A stretch of DNA of 64,000 nt from Poa pratensis (taxonomy: Eukaryota > Streptophyta > Magnoliopsida > Poales > Poaceae), in the NCBI GenBank assembly GCA_947311845.1, contig CAMZMU010000027.1:46626758-46690757 (forward strand). The letters run 5' to 3'. The position numbers and the translations under genes are program-made. The stretch's first letter is position 1. The number at the start of each line of letters is the position of its first letter. Positions 32,506 to 44,322 of this stretch are shown one piece after another. A model generated the notes under the pieces. That model had not been told where the DNA came from and ran no database searches. It saw only the letters and a program-made list of their open reading frames with translations.

Positions 32506-34017
32506 TACATGTTTACAATTCCAACTTCGGGTGGCTTATCTTTGTTTTCACTTTGACGTTACATTTTTAATACTCTTTAGACATTGCAATTAAGTATGTG
32601 TGCATCGTTTTGATACAGAGACCGGGGTGCCGCTACCCATCCCAAAAGAGCTCATTCCATATCTCTGTTTTTACAACTACAACAGGTACATACTTGTAAA
32701 ATTGTTGCATGTCAAGTAGGAGTAATTATTTTACCGAGCGAAGTGAAGGCCTCTCAAGAGGTATAAATGAGGTTGAGAGCAATGTCTCGATCAACCTAGG
32801 TGAATTATGATGCAACAAGACCACATGCAGGGTGCCTGTGTGTAATGGATGTACTACTGTCGAGTAACCATCGTAGGATCAACGAGCTTAAATGACCGAG
32901 ATTTGCAGCTTGGTGCAATGGACCATACACCATTAAGCCTATGTTTTTCGGTTGTTTGGACCGTTTCATCTCGTTGAAGAAACAGGTTCCATGATTCTGA
33001 TCGATCGTTAGACCGAACCTCCTTGCAGAATCGAGATAAACAATTCGTGCAGCACGTACGCAATCGGTATGTTATAAGCGATAGACAAATAAACGACGAT
33101 AAAAGCAAGATTAGCATGATGGGGCACGGGATTTTAACGTGTAAAACCTTCCAACAAGGAAGAGAAAAATCGCAGACACCGACCACCAAATTTCACTGTC
33201 GAGAGAGGGTACAAAAGCCGGGACGGCTTACACTAGGTATATATAGCATTGGAACCCTAAGTCGGCAGTAGTCCGACTCAGCCCAAGCCTCCCGGCGACG
33301 AACTTCTCTTCGCTACGACGGCCCATGTCTAGGTACTGATTGTTCATTGCACACAGACACTAGTACATTTCCTTGCAAAATGGACAGATTCCTACCAAGA
33401 TGCGAACATAAAACTTGAGCGTCCTCTCCAGTTCGCAAGCGTCATCAGCATATCGGTCGGGTTGTGTCCTGTGGTACAGTCTACACGACGACATTTATCC
33501 TGGAGTTCAGTGTGAATCTAGACGTCGCCGGTGGCTACCGATGGATGGATCGATATCGATTTCGATTCGGGCTCGTACGCGTGTAAGCAGTCCAGGCTCC
33601 GCTCTGTTGCCATCGCCCGTCTCCCGATCGTTCGGTTACGGCGAACCGACTGAGTGCGTGACCAATCGTAAGCGTTTATGAGCTAGCGTTGGTGTCAGGT
33701 TCAGGCACCCGCTGACGACTACTGACGGCGGACGCGGAGGAGGTGATGAATCTGGGCGACATCGAAGCTGCGATCACCGGGGAATTAAAACCAGAAGGAT
33801 CGGTCTGAGTTGTTGGGGAACTGCAATAATAGATGGTGGATATATGTGCAAGAGAGGTCGCGGTCGTGTTAATGGCGCCATATGTCAATCAAAAATTCAG
33901 AAAACAAGAAGAGTAGATTGCCAATGAAAAAGATAAATCGTCTATTAGTATCAGAGAAGAAGCAGTCAACAGAAGCTTATATGCTCTCGCTCCTCCACAG
34001 TACCTCGAGTCTCTTCC
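32506..34017. other. Intergenic, nothing recognised
   Basis: No ORF above shadow level resembles a known family. Several GC-richer stretches (33180-33330, 33420-33680) may be old gene or transposon debris. Confidence 0.5.
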
Positions 34018-34024
34018 ACAGAAT

Positions 34025-35080
34025 ACCGGGCCGATCTGGCCGCTCCGCCGGATTAGCTGGCTGGGGTTGGTGCAGGTAAGGCGCCGGAGTAGTTTAGGTT
34101 TAGCTTAGTTGTTGTTTTAGGCTGTTTGCCGTGTTTGGGCTTGATGCCCCGTTGTCGGCTTTATGCCGGGAGGTGGAGATCGAGTCCATGGAGCTGGATC
34201 TTGGTCTCGCTGGTGATGGTCTTACTCGTCGTGGAGCTCCGGCGGTTGGAGCCAAAGGCGACGGGATGGAGATCTACCAGCACCTCTGTTTTTGTAATAA
34301 AAGCTCCGTCGAGCTGCTCTGTGAATTGGTTTTCAGGTCTGCTACTGTTGTCTCTCTTGGCCGGCCGTGGAGGTGAGGGAGAGGGAAGCAGCGGGAGATG
34401 AAGCCCTGATTCCAGAGCGGTGGGGAGTTCCTTCCGCTAAGGCACTTTGGCGCGGTGCCATGGCGTCGCTTGCTGGCCTATTCGACGTGCTTCCTTGGTG
34501 GGAGACGCTGGATTTTGGTCTCCAGGTGAGACTCCTGCTGAATAAGCGCTTCCACTATCGCCCCTGGTCTCTTCTTGGTGTTGTGTTGCTAGTCCTCATC
34601 CTCTCGGCCGGCCGTGGCGGCGAGGGAGAGGTTGAAAGCCCGACTCGTGCTACTGGGATGAGGCAGGTCTTCGTGCTGCTTCGAGCTCATCACGCGGTTG
34701 ACATCAATGTCGCCGCGATCCGTGGAGATGGCCACCTCAGCCGCCGTGCAGACGGCGCTCTCTCAACCTCCAAGTTGGAGGCCCTGGATGGAGATTTCGG
34801 CCGGCGTTGCACTCCTCTCAATCAGCAAGTGGTTTGTCCCCGCTGGTTGATAGCAGGAGGCCGGATGCGGGATCTCGTTGACGATGAACACGGTGGAGAC
34901 GACCCTGGCCTTGATCGCGTTTTAGAAATTCCTGCAGGGTCCTTTCTGTTAAATGCAGGGACTGCTTTAGAGGCTTTTATTTTACAAGGTTCTCTGTGTA
35001 ATTTGTACCCACCGTTTGGATTTTAATGCAGCACTGGGGTCTTCTAGACCCCTCACCTTGTTCAAAAAAAAAAAAAAAAA
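34025..35080 (+). mobile_element. Poly(A)-tailed retroposon of unrecognised family
   Basis: A ~1.05 kb segment ends in A17 (35064-35080) and is flanked by ACAGAAT on both sides (34018-34024 and 35081-35087), the hallmark of L1-type target-primed insertion. The segment has no recognised coding domain. A 219-codon open frame (34367-35026) shows no motif. An internal near-repeat GGCCGGCCGTGG.GG.GAGGGAGAGG occurs at about 34359 and 34607. It could be a 5'-truncated LINE, a SINE-like element or a processed non-coding transcript. Confidence 0.7.
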
Positions 35081-35087
35081 ACAGAAT

Positions 35088-35441
35088 CTTATATAGTACA
35101 CCAATGACAAGAAAAACAACGCGTGAAATTATCATCCATCGCCGTCGATCACCTTAACAGCCAGCTAGCCGAGCATCATTTATCCATCAGACTACAAAAT
35201 CAAGGTCAACATCCTGATAGCCAGCAGTATACCGTACAGTCTCACACTCTACAGTACTTCAGCTATCCGGTAAAACAGTGCTAACTCGTGCGAAACTAGA
35301 CCAAGCATGTCAACATTGATTCCTGAAGGAAAGAATCAAGGAACAGACGGAAGGCAGGAACATGCTGATAACAAAAAGACAAATTTCAGTGTAGGTTGGC
35401 ATCACCAACAGAACGATGTCTAGCATGCGCTTAGTCCATAA
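35088..35441. other. Intergenic, nothing recognised
   Basis: AT-rich spacer between the retroposon and the Harbinger-type element. Confidence 0.6.
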
Positions 35442-36998
35442 GGGCACCTCCAACGGTGCTCCGCATATGGACAGCCAAAGCGGACTGATTCTGTCTGCGG
35501 ACAAATTTTGGGCCTCTGTCCTCTTTGCGGAGGAAGTGCCCCCAACGGTCCCGCGCAAAAAAAAAAGGGACAACACAAATAAAAATAATACTACATTAAT
35601 AGTTCGATAGGGCCCAGTGGCCAGTGAGACAGAAGGACAACAAAAAAAAACGAGCCTATACTACGGCTCTAGGTCGGGACAGGGCGGCGCCGGCGTCGTC
35701 GGAGGAGCAAAATGGGCGGCGGCGGCTCCAGCCTGTTGGCGTTGCTGGCGTCCTACTCATCCTCGTCGTCGGAGGGGTCGAGGATGATGTATGGAGGCGC
35801 GGCGTAGAGCCACGCCGGTGGCGCCGCGGGTGGAGGCGTGGCCGGCGCCACGGGTGCCTGTGGCCATGCCGGTGGGGGCACGTACGCCTGGCCCTCGCCG
35901 TGCTCTGGCCACGGTGACCAGGGCACCTGCCAGCGCGCGCGTTCCTCCTCCATGCGGGCGCGGTTGGCCGCATCCTCGGCGGACGCACGGAGAGCAGCCG
36001 CCAGGTCGGGCCAGCGCCCGAGCTCCTCCAGCTCGGAGTCCTCCATGGCCTTCTTGAGCTGCTCGTCCTCGTCCTCCTCGACCTCCATCTTCACGGGAGG
36101 GTCGACGCCGCCGTCCTCGGACTCCTCCTCCTCCGGCTCGTACTCCTCCTCCGCTCGTTGTAGTCCACCGGCAGCGTCGCCGCGAACGCGAGCCGGCGCC
36201 GGTGGTTGTGCTCGAGCTCGAACCACCGGTCCCAGAGCTCGCTATTCATAGCGTACGCCAGGTCGTGGAGGAGGTCGGGGGGAAGCAGGGCTCGGCGGCG
36301 GAGGATCTCCTCCTTGCGCTCACGGCCGTCGCGTGGCACTGGAGGCACGGGGACGCGCCGGCGGTTGAGATGCCACCCCTCGGGGAGGTGGACATCGCCC
36401 CACGGCAGCCGCTACCGCCTTTCCCAGTAGATCTGGGCCACCTCCAGCGACACGCGTGCGCGGCGCGCCCGGCGGCGCGCGTTGCGAGCGGCGCGGGCCT
36501 CCGCATCGGCGGCGGTGGCGGGAGCGCGACGTGGAGGCACGGGCACGGGGACTGCGGGAGCGCGGCGTGGCGGAGGGCCACGAGAGCTCGAGGCCTCGTG
36601 GTTGTTCCGGCCGCCCTTCCACGAGGCCCAGAAGGGCTTCTTCATCGCGGTGGCGGTGGTGGCGGTGGTGGTGGTGGCGCGGCGGCTAGGGTTCGCGGCC
36701 GGCGATGCGGAGAGTGTGGAGTGGACCGGATAGCGATGGCCGTCCACCCACCGCATTTAAAACGACCAGCTGAAGCAGCCACGCTCGCTGGTGCGTGGGC
36801 CAGGGGCGGACAACGAGAGGACACGCGCTGTGTCCTCGCCTCCCCAAACCTGGACCAAATTTGGGCCGAGTTTGGTCCAGTCTGTGTGTCCGCCCGGACA
36901 AGTGTCCATATGCGGGCCGCCGTTGGAGGGCCTGACTTGTCCGTTCGGACAAATTCGGACAAGGCCTGTCCATATGCGGAGCACCGTTGGAGGTGCCC
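35442..36998. mobile_element. PIF/Harbinger-type DNA transposon, 1.56 kb
   Basis: Perfect ~32-bp terminal inverted repeats start GGGCACCTCCAACGGTGCTC and end at ...GGAGGTGCCC. The 3-bp target duplication TAA (35439-35441 and 36999-37001) fits the Harbinger TWA preference. No transposase or Myb-like ORF is visible, so it is non-autonomous. A second, imperfect copy of the terminal motif (CCATATGCGGGCCGCCGTTGGAGG) lies just inside the right end at about 36906-36929. Confidence 0.88.
35753..36756 (-). pseudogene. Decayed ORF carried in the Harbinger-type element
   Basis: Three overlapping minus-strand frames follow each other. 36756-36412 begins MRWVDGHRYPVHS and has MKKPFWASWKGGRNN and an Arg/Ala-rich helix. 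36348-36091 has PPVPRDGRERKEEILRRRALLPPDLLHDLAYAMNS.LWDRWFE. 36226-35753 is acidic then Pro/Ala-rich, ending ILDPSDDEDE. Reading them in order gives one protein of about 320 residues with two frame breaks. The WxxW / PPxP / RRR pattern reminds me of a family of uncharacterised grass proteins often found in repeats. GC content is far above that of the flanks. Function unknown. Confidence 0.5.
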
Positions 36999-37001
36999 TA
37001 A

Positions 37002-37641
37002 CCAATGATTTAATGAGGACTTCTTCTGGCAGATACTCCTTGGCCTGGCAAAGGCGGACTGAAGCTGTTCGCGCGGACACAGTGTTGGTACAAACTACAG
37101 TAGTGCTATGAGTCAAAGAACACCACTCATCGCCTCATCGGTACCGATACTCACATGGATCAGTACGGTGATGGTTACAGCAGTACCCTGAACTATGTTG
37201 ATTCAACGAGAATGCGGGGAGCTCGAGGTTTTCAGATCAATGCCGCAAAGATATTTTATTTATCTCTGTCAGTAGTGTTCTTTTTTGTCAGGTTCATTCA
37301 AAAGTGTTGATGAAATGCAATAAGATCTGATTTTGGTGTGCTAACTGAATGCGATATATATGCTGGTAGAACATGCTAGTTGAGCTCATACACGGAGGAT
37401 TTTTGTTGGAGATGCCATGTTTGAATCTGAATTTTAATTTCATAATCTATGGATTTTAAAATGTTGTTGAACAGTATGTGTAAAATCATAAATATGAATT
37501 ATCAAGGTGTTAAAATAGAATTAACACAGAGTGCATACCCTCCATTAAATATAATAGGAGAAAACGAGAATATAATTGAATTATTGGTAATATGCCGAAG
37601 CTAGAAACCAAAACAAAAATATCTAAAGAAGCTGATATTCA
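37002..37641. other. Intergenic, nothing recognised
   Basis: AT-rich spacer with no ORF or repeat structure that could be supported. Confidence 0.6.
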
Positions 37642-38758
37642 TTGAAAAGAAGAGAGTTGCCCAATTTATTCTATGCATCTACATTAATTTGCTCAAGCGG
37701 ATTGGTCGCGTCTCAGCTTGAGGAGATGGTCACGACTCAGCTCAAGTTGCAGGAATCTGTGCAAGGATTGATGGAGTGTGTTGGGAACTTGCTGGAGCGG
37801 GCTGAGGCTGCTCTCGAGAGGTTGTCCCTGCCGCCGGCTGTGGTGCAGGTGGAGCACCGCCATCTCTTTGTGCTAGGGGCAATGCTTATTGCGCAGACGG
37901 CGGGGTCGTGCGCTTTGGTTGCTACTCTCCAAGGGTGTGAGCTTTTCAGCGTCGGCGCTTGCCCTGGAATCCACCTCCACGCCTATTGCTGCTTTGGAGC
38001 ATGTCTCCCTGGTGGTGCAGGGCCCCCCGATGAAGGATCTTGGAGTAGAGATGCCTTTGGCATCGGAGGAGTTGAGGAGTTATGGTGCCCCTAGCCCGGA
38101 GGAGAAGATCGCGAAGGTGATGGCTCAGTTTGACGCGATTGAGCCACATGAGAAGAACTTGCCTTTTTCGATGGAGGAGCTCTGCCGAGAGACTGCCGAC
38201 ATGCCCAAGGACAAGCAGCTTCGGGTGGATGCTCCCTCTTTGACCGAGCGACAAAGCATCCAGTTGAGTAAGAAGAACAAAGATTGTGGCATTCCAGCAG
38301 CCAAGCGCGTCTAGTTTAGGCGGGCGAAGACTTTTGGGGAATACCAAAACTCAAAAGCAAAGAGAAATTCACCGATGAAGTCATAGAGGAGAATATGCAA
38401 TTTTATTTACAGATGTATAAGAGCAGCGCACACCGCAGGTGATGGAGGCTTTTCGAGAGTTAGTTGTGAATAACGCTTGATCTCTTTTGTGTGGAGGCTG
38501 CACACCGGTGCATCTCTAGCGGTTAGAACTTGTGTGTGTTTGGAGAGGTCCTTTTAGTTGGATATGAGGTGTGTTCTGTTAGATTGGGTTTAGGTCCCTA
38601 GTTTCAGGCACGGACGATGTTCCATGGGGTAGGGTGTGCTGTTGTGTTTTGTATAGTTTTTTATCCGATTTTGCTAATTAACTGGATCAATTCTTTCTTC
38701 TATAATGCAATGCGAGAACTCCCCGCCCTGGGTCATAAAAAAAACTCTTACACCGTAT
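37642..38758 (+). pseudogene. LINE-like or retrogene fragment with A-rich end
   Basis: Two frames (37642-38094 and 37889-38314) overlap. The first has a leucine-rich coiled coil (VTTQLKLQESVQGLMECVGNLLERAEAALERL). The second has EEKIAKVMAQFDAIEP, FSMEELCRETADMPKDKQL and LTERQSIQLSKKNKDCGIPAAKRV. A shift near 37900 joins them. After a stop at 38312 a weak frame continues (RRAKTFGEYQ). A short A8 run ends the segment at about 38738-38745. I recognise it only as resembling repetitive grass ORFs. No target duplication was found. Confidence 0.4.
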
Positions 38759-38759
38759 G

Positions 38760-41700
38760 ATCTACTGTACATAGTAATTTGTGCAACTAAGAGTTAAGGG
38801 TTAGATTGTAAATGAGATTTTCCATTTGTAAGTGAGATTTTAACTGAGAAAACATCCTAAAATGTTAGATTTGCTTCATGATTTGTATTGGATATGAGTT
38901 ACAAAACAAGTGGCAACTGAGATTTGATAACATCAACTAACCGAGAATTAAATTAATGTCCAGTCGATTGAGAATTAGTCACTCTGAACTCTACCATAGC
39001 AGCCGAGAGAAATAGAATGCACCCGTGATAGAGTTTGCAACGATGCAACTCGACATATAGATATACACGCAACTTGCAAAAACGTATTAGATAACGGAAA
39101 TGTCGATGAAAAAAAATGAAGTGGCTGGACCTGCACTTATTACTAGTGGGCGAACTTGCGATCAGCTTACAATGGAGAACTGCAAGTACGATATGCCCAT
39201 CTAGACTTTGTTCAGGTAGAATATTTAGGCAGAATCCATACAGCTAAATAAATCTGGAACTAAATCTCGCATGTCCATGGACTTATGAGCAGTCCTAATG
39301 CTGCATACATGCAGTCGATGTGCAATTGGTCTCAGTCCCTAGTATTGCTATGGCCAGATCAGAATTAGTCGAGCACCCCTTCATTTTTAGAGAAGATAAC
39401 ATAAATATCTTTGGGCTTTCTCGTCTGAAAATTAAACAAAAAATAAAATAAGCAATCAGACACTGAAAATCCATGTTGAAATTAATATAATCTCCTGGTA
39501 ATTTCTCTAAATAACTTACTGCGGCGTGCATCCTTGGATCATCAAATGTCCATTTTGTTATCAGATGTCTCATGTAGCACATGACCGAGTGATCGACGGT
39601 ATGTCAGATACAATTTCCGGCTGGACACATGCTCTGCAAGATATTTAAGTGAATGGAGGAATGCATGATTTGACAATCTTTTATACTCATAAATCTTGGA
39701 TACACCGTTACACATGATTAAATCTAACATGGGACGATGTGACTAATCTGGATATAAAGCTGTCTCAAATGCTAAAACAGTCCATGAAGAATACTGCTCC
39801 ACAGCTTGTATACAGTATCTGAAGTTGTATATATATGTGCGTATGTGATAACGAGGTGTTTTATGCATTTATATTTTAGGGAGGAATTGATTATTCTAAT
39901 AGTACTAAAGATATGATGAAATTCATAATAAAAACGTTATATATTCGACCTTAATTAATTTAGGATGTTTATGCTGAATTCTGTGTGGTGACTGGTGAGT
40001 GGCTACTCATACTTCCAAGTTGCACCCTCCTTTATCGATTTTACTTTCAAATTAAATTTGTAAAACAGATATTTTTTCTTACATGTTGCAACGTTATCTG
40101 CTTTTGTGACTTTTCTCGAAAACTTGTATTATGAGCTAGGATTTAGCAGCAACAACATTATCAATCACCAATTAGGTTTTCGCCACTAGTGCTAATAGCT
40201 ATCCAAAGCCTCAACGACTACTATATCACGGCCCCACTGCACCAGAATTGGCTTGACCTTCTATAAATAGAAGTCGCTAACGAACTAATACATAAATGTT
40301 AGGTAGTTGAATAAATCTAAATGTATATTAGGTACACGATGGCAAACATTTGAAGACAAGATCATGTGCGGCCCAATGACATGAAATAGTACATGAAAAA
40401 AAAATGATTGGAGCATATTAACATACAAGCACTAAACAATATCGCTTTTTTCTTAGAAGACAGTGTCGTTCCTTAGGATATCAGAATTATATCTATTGCA
40501 GTTCGCCAGTTCCAGCAACTCTTCATTGCAGTAAGAGCTCGTCTGTGTATGAAAACAAAGATTCTGATCTTCCCTACACTTATTTTACTTCTACTATTTT
40601 TATAGTTTCTTAGACAGTTGTGTTATGGACTTATGGTTCAAAGTAACTTAAAGCCTACCATGTGCATAAATACTCAGGATTAGCTTGACCCACTTATGCT
40701 TACAGTTGATTGAGGGGGTTAACCAACATGTTGTCAACTAAGTGCTATGCTCCAAACTGTCAAACGTCTCCAGTTGGTGGTGGGAAAATGCATACATGTA
40801 AACAAGCTATAGGCTCCAAATCTTATGAAATCGGTTGCCTATCATCATCAATGTGTGGTCCTCTACATATGGCCCTTTCATGTACAGATTTTATGGGACC
40901 TCCTATCTTGTTTTCAATCAAATTAAAAATAAAAATATGTGAAAATACGCAAGCACTAGATTTACCCCTTTGTTTTTTGGGGTGTTTGCTTACCTCTCCT
41001 TGCTTTGTTGTCATAGTTTTGTCTTTTTATCCCCCAATTTGCATCTACTCTCCAGCAACCTGCTGTAGCTCGGTTGTCATCTTGCTCTGTGCAAGATGAT
41101 TGACTGAGATCTAAGCAATTTGAGTAATGTTTTGTTGCTGCACCGTCAGCTTATAATGGCTGCAATGAATCATCCTATTATTCATAGATAGGGAATCATC
41201 CATGTCCAAACAATAAACTACAACGTTGTCATGCGAGTGGTGCCAACAGTGAACAGGTGCAAGCATGCGAGAGGAGGGTTAAACCAAATTTGGCTTGCTA
41301 CTGCCTCCTCATCAGTACTACATATGGGCAAAAGGAAAGACTGAAATAAAAGTTACTGCTGAAGCGGACTAGAGAGCGTTGCAGACACCAATCTCTTCAG
41401 ATTCTTCAGTCTGCAGCCAAAGATTAAAAAAAGTTAGCAGAGCCCCAGGAACAAGCAGGAACCTTTGATCAGAGACAAAAGTAAGTGGAGACCTTTTTCC
41501 CGATCTAGGAGCATTCTACCGGGGGAGAATATTTGATTTGAGTAACATAATATTTACTCTACCGATTTTAGTGTTTTAAGCTAGGTACAGTGATGTGAGA
41601 GACCTGCACTGCAGATTACGCAGTACAAAAAAACAAAATGAGGCATTGTTCATAACATAACAGAACCGTAAGATACATAAAGATTACAGAGTTGGGCAAG

Positions 41701-41960
41701 TATTTATGAGTGCGCGTCATCCGTGCAAGTTAATGTGTGCACCGCCAACTCATCATCACCCTTTCCCAACTGAACAGACCCACAGGAACAGAGAAATACT
41801 ACAGAGAGAAATTAGAAAGACGGAGAGACATACCTTCTAATAAACAGATTTCAAAAAAAAAAAAAAGACGGAGAAACCATACCTTCGACTCCTATCTTTT
41901 TCGACTGAGAGAAAGAGAGAGTTTTGTTAGATCACACGTATACATAGTAGCAGAAGACAT
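38760..41960. other. Intergenic region upstream of the bHLH gene
   Basis: AT-rich sequence without a supported gene. Two short minus-strand frames at 39295-39582 and 39542-39730 (LSNHAFLHSLKYLAEHVSSR; RMHAAVSYLEKLPGDY) look somewhat protein-like but match nothing I know. An A13 run lies at 41852-41864. The last kilobase probably contains distal promoter elements of the bHLH gene. Confidence 0.5.
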
Positions 41961-41969
41961 ATAGCCATC

Positions 41970-41977
41970 TATAAAAG
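41970..41977 (+). promoter_or_regulatory. Probable TATA box of the bHLH gene
   Basis: TATAAAAG lies about 30 bp before a C/T-rich leader (42000-42060) typical of plant 5' UTRs. A weaker TATATA at about 42117 is an alternative. Confidence 0.55.
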
Positions 41978-42191
41978 AAGCCCACATACTGCCATCGACC
42001 GGAGGACCATCTCCCACACGTATGATCTGTGCTGTCGCCTCTCTTCTCCTCCCTTCCCTGCTCAAAGCTAGCTAAGATCGATCGAGAGCTTCTTCTAGGA
42101 AGCTAGCTCGGCCGAGTATATACACACCACCAAAGCTGACTGATCAATTATCTGCCCTGCTGCTGCCACTGGTCATCTCTGCAAGACACAG

Positions 42192-43118
42192 GTAGCTCTA
42201 CATCTATCCACAGCTACTGGAGTATGTAGTAGCAGTCAAGCATTTGAGTTCAAATCTCCAATATATGCAGCTACATGTCCTGCCTTCCTCTTCTTCATCT
42301 TCTTCTTTGCATGCATATGCATAGTAGCCAGCTTAGTTGGGTTCATGGAGAAAACCTTGCCGTGGCCAATTGCGTCTTGCTTGCTCAGACCCTTCTTTGT
42401 CTGATTCCTTCCTCAGGTTGAATCGTGCCCATCTCGGCCGCTGTTGGCGGTGCGCTAGGCTGCTAATTCGCTGAGACGGGTGCCTGGCCGGTGAATTGGA
42501 TCGACCTTTCAAGCTCAGTTCCATCTCCATCAGCGAAGCTGCTACCCCGTTGCTGTTCTGCTCGTTGAAGATTTTAAATCAATCACATCCAACCATCTGA
42601 TTTCGTCTGACAGGTATGATGAGCAGCAAAGAACCTCTGGACTTACTAATTTACTGTATACCCGTAGTTAGCAAATGTGATTTCATGCATATGCACACTT
42701 AATTTAGGTTTGCTTAGTAGTGTCCCCTCTTTGCAGTAGTAACAAACTGGAGACCGTGTGTATGCATATGGTAACGGGTAGAGATGGGTGCATGCATATA
42801 AGTTCAGAGTTTCGGATGACTATGTGCATGTGTGTGATATCGGTGATTCTTGAGCTTGGTAGAAGTCGTAGAGTACAAATGGCGGCGTAATTATGAGGTC
42901 CGGGACATCTCGGATTTCTCCCTCTCGCCGGACGTCCTTGTCCGCCCATCAATTCCTCGCCCGCGTGACACTGTTCCCTCACGTCGCCACCAAGCGGTCC
43001 ACTCCATTACATACCTCAATTTTGATTCTCCGGCCGCTCCTTCGTATTCGTATCAATCATATCTCACTATACCTTTTACGGCCGAGATTAACATTCCCTG
43101 CTTTCTTTTTACGTGCAG
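42192..43118 (+). other. Putative 5'-UTR intron of the bHLH gene
   Basis: The donor CACAG|GTAGCT at 42192 and the acceptor CTTTCTTTTTACGTGCAG ending at 43118 have good consensus, and there is no ORF between. A second strong donor, CAG|GTATGA at 42614, could be used instead. The exon would leave a ~67 bp leader before the ATG at 43186. This is inferred from splice signals only. Confidence 0.45.
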
Positions 43119-43185
43119 CCATCCCAGAATCCCTGCGCCGGACGCTCGTCGGTTTCCTTAACTAGCTCTCCCGGTGGTGGCAGCG

Positions 43186-44322
43186 ATGGACACGTTCGGC
43201 TGGGCCGGCGCCGGGCAGCACGACGACGTCTACCAGCCGCGTCTTGTGAGTCAGCTGAGCTGCGGCCGCTTCGAGCTGGACGATGCTTTCCTTGGCCAGC
43301 TCCAGTGCGACGTCGGCGGGGGTGAGTGCCAGGCCCAGCTGAGCTCGACCTACGGCACCGCGCCGGACTCCACTGCGAGCGACCCCCTAGGATTCTTTGG
43401 TTCGGGGGTCGACATGTTCTCGTCCGTCGTCGATGGGACCGGCGCGCACGACGGCCTGCTCGACGCGGCGCTCTCCTTCTCCAAGGTGCTCGCGTGTGGC
43501 GGCGAGGGCGACCCCGGGGCAGTCTCCAACGGCGCCATGTTCTCCGGCTACAGCGGCACCACCGTCGGCAACATATCCTCCGGAGAGTCCAACAACTACA
43601 GCGGCGGCGGCCACGATACAGAGGTGGCGTCGCCGACATCCATTATATCGCTCAGCACGACGTCGACGCTTCCCAATACGACGCCGGCACAAGCACACCC
43701 TGCGAACCGGAAGCTACCCGCCGACGACTGCGTCACAATAGCAACAGCACCGCTGCTCCCACGCGCCGGCGCAAAGCGGAAGACGCCCTGCACCACGACA
43801 ACAACAAGCATCAGCTTCGGCCACGTCGACACCAGCGCCGGCGGGTACGAGCCGGACATGGAGGCGATGGCACAGGTGAAGGAGATGATCTACCGTGCGG
43901 CGGCAATGCGCCCGGTGAACCTCGTCAAGGAGGCCCCCGCGGTCGGCAGCAGCAAACCCCGGCGCAAGAACGTGCGCATATCGAGCGACCCACAGACGGT
44001 CGCGGCGCGTCTGCGGCGGGAGCGCGTCAGCGACCGACTCCGCGTGCTGCAGAAGCTCGTCCCCGGCGGCAGCAAGATGGACACGGCGTCCATGCTGGAC
44101 GAGGCCGCCAGCTACCTCAAGTTCCTCAAATCCCAGATCCATTCGCTGGAAACCCTAGGAACCAGCAACGGCACCACCGGCAACGCCGCCGTGACCGCCA
44201 GCACGACCAGGTTGCAACAGCATTATTACGGAAACAGCCCTGGGTTTCTTGGATTTGGGAGAAATAACAACAACAATTCCGTCTTCGGAAATACCAATGG
44301 AAATGCAACAAGACTGTTGTAG
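43186..44322 (+). CDS. bHLH transcription factor, subfamily VIIIb (HECATE/IND/bHLH87-like)
   Basis: This single-exon coding sequence gives 378 residues. The ATG at 43186 sits in an excellent context (GCAGCGATGG); no in-frame ATG lies upstream. The bHLH domain covers residues 259-322, beginning [22 protein letters not shown] and including [25 protein letters not shown], very close to group VIIIb. As in that group, the basic region has Gln and Ala where canonical proteins have the His and Glu that read the E-box. A conserved [17 protein letters not shown] helix precedes it. The N-terminal half is Ser/Thr/Gly-rich and the tail Asn-rich. Related proteins act in the nucleus as dimers controlling reproductive organ or meristem development. 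The ORF is intact with high third-position GC, as expected of a functional grass gene. Confidence 0.93.
   Translation: MDTFGWAGAGQHDDVYQPRLVSQLSCGRFELDDAFLGQLQCDVGGGECQAQLSSTYGTAPDSTASDPLGFFGSGVDMFSSVVDGTGAHDGLLDAALSFSKVLACGGEGDPGAVSNGAMFSGYSGTTVGNISSGESNNYSGGGHDTEVASPTSIISLSTTSTLPNTTPAQAHPANRKLPADDCVTIATAPLLPRAGAKRKTPCTTTTTSISFGHVDTSAGGYEPDMEAMAQVKEMIYRAAAMRPVNLVKEAPAVGSSKPRRKNVRISSDPQTVAARLRRERVSDRLRVLQKLVPGGSKMDTASMLDEAASYLKFLKSQIHSLETLGTSNGTTGNAAVTASTTRLQQHYYGNSPGFLGFGRNNNNNSVFGNTNGNATRLL

Noticed and set aside
36202..37008. A 268-codon + strand gene in the Harbinger element
   Set aside because: It runs antisense to the more protein-like minus-strand frames and into the terminal inverted repeat. 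Its Gly/Arg/Ala-rich composition is explained by GC bias.
40710..41099. 129-codon frame with hydrophobic Cys-rich C-terminus
   Set aside because: No family resemblance, no promoter or splice context, AT-rich codon use. Probably chance.
43326..44267. Long open frame overlapping the bHLH gene in another frame, and several antisense frames
   Set aside because: Arg/Pro/Gln-rich composition typical of the shadow of a GC3-rich grass gene. The bHLH frame carries the domain.
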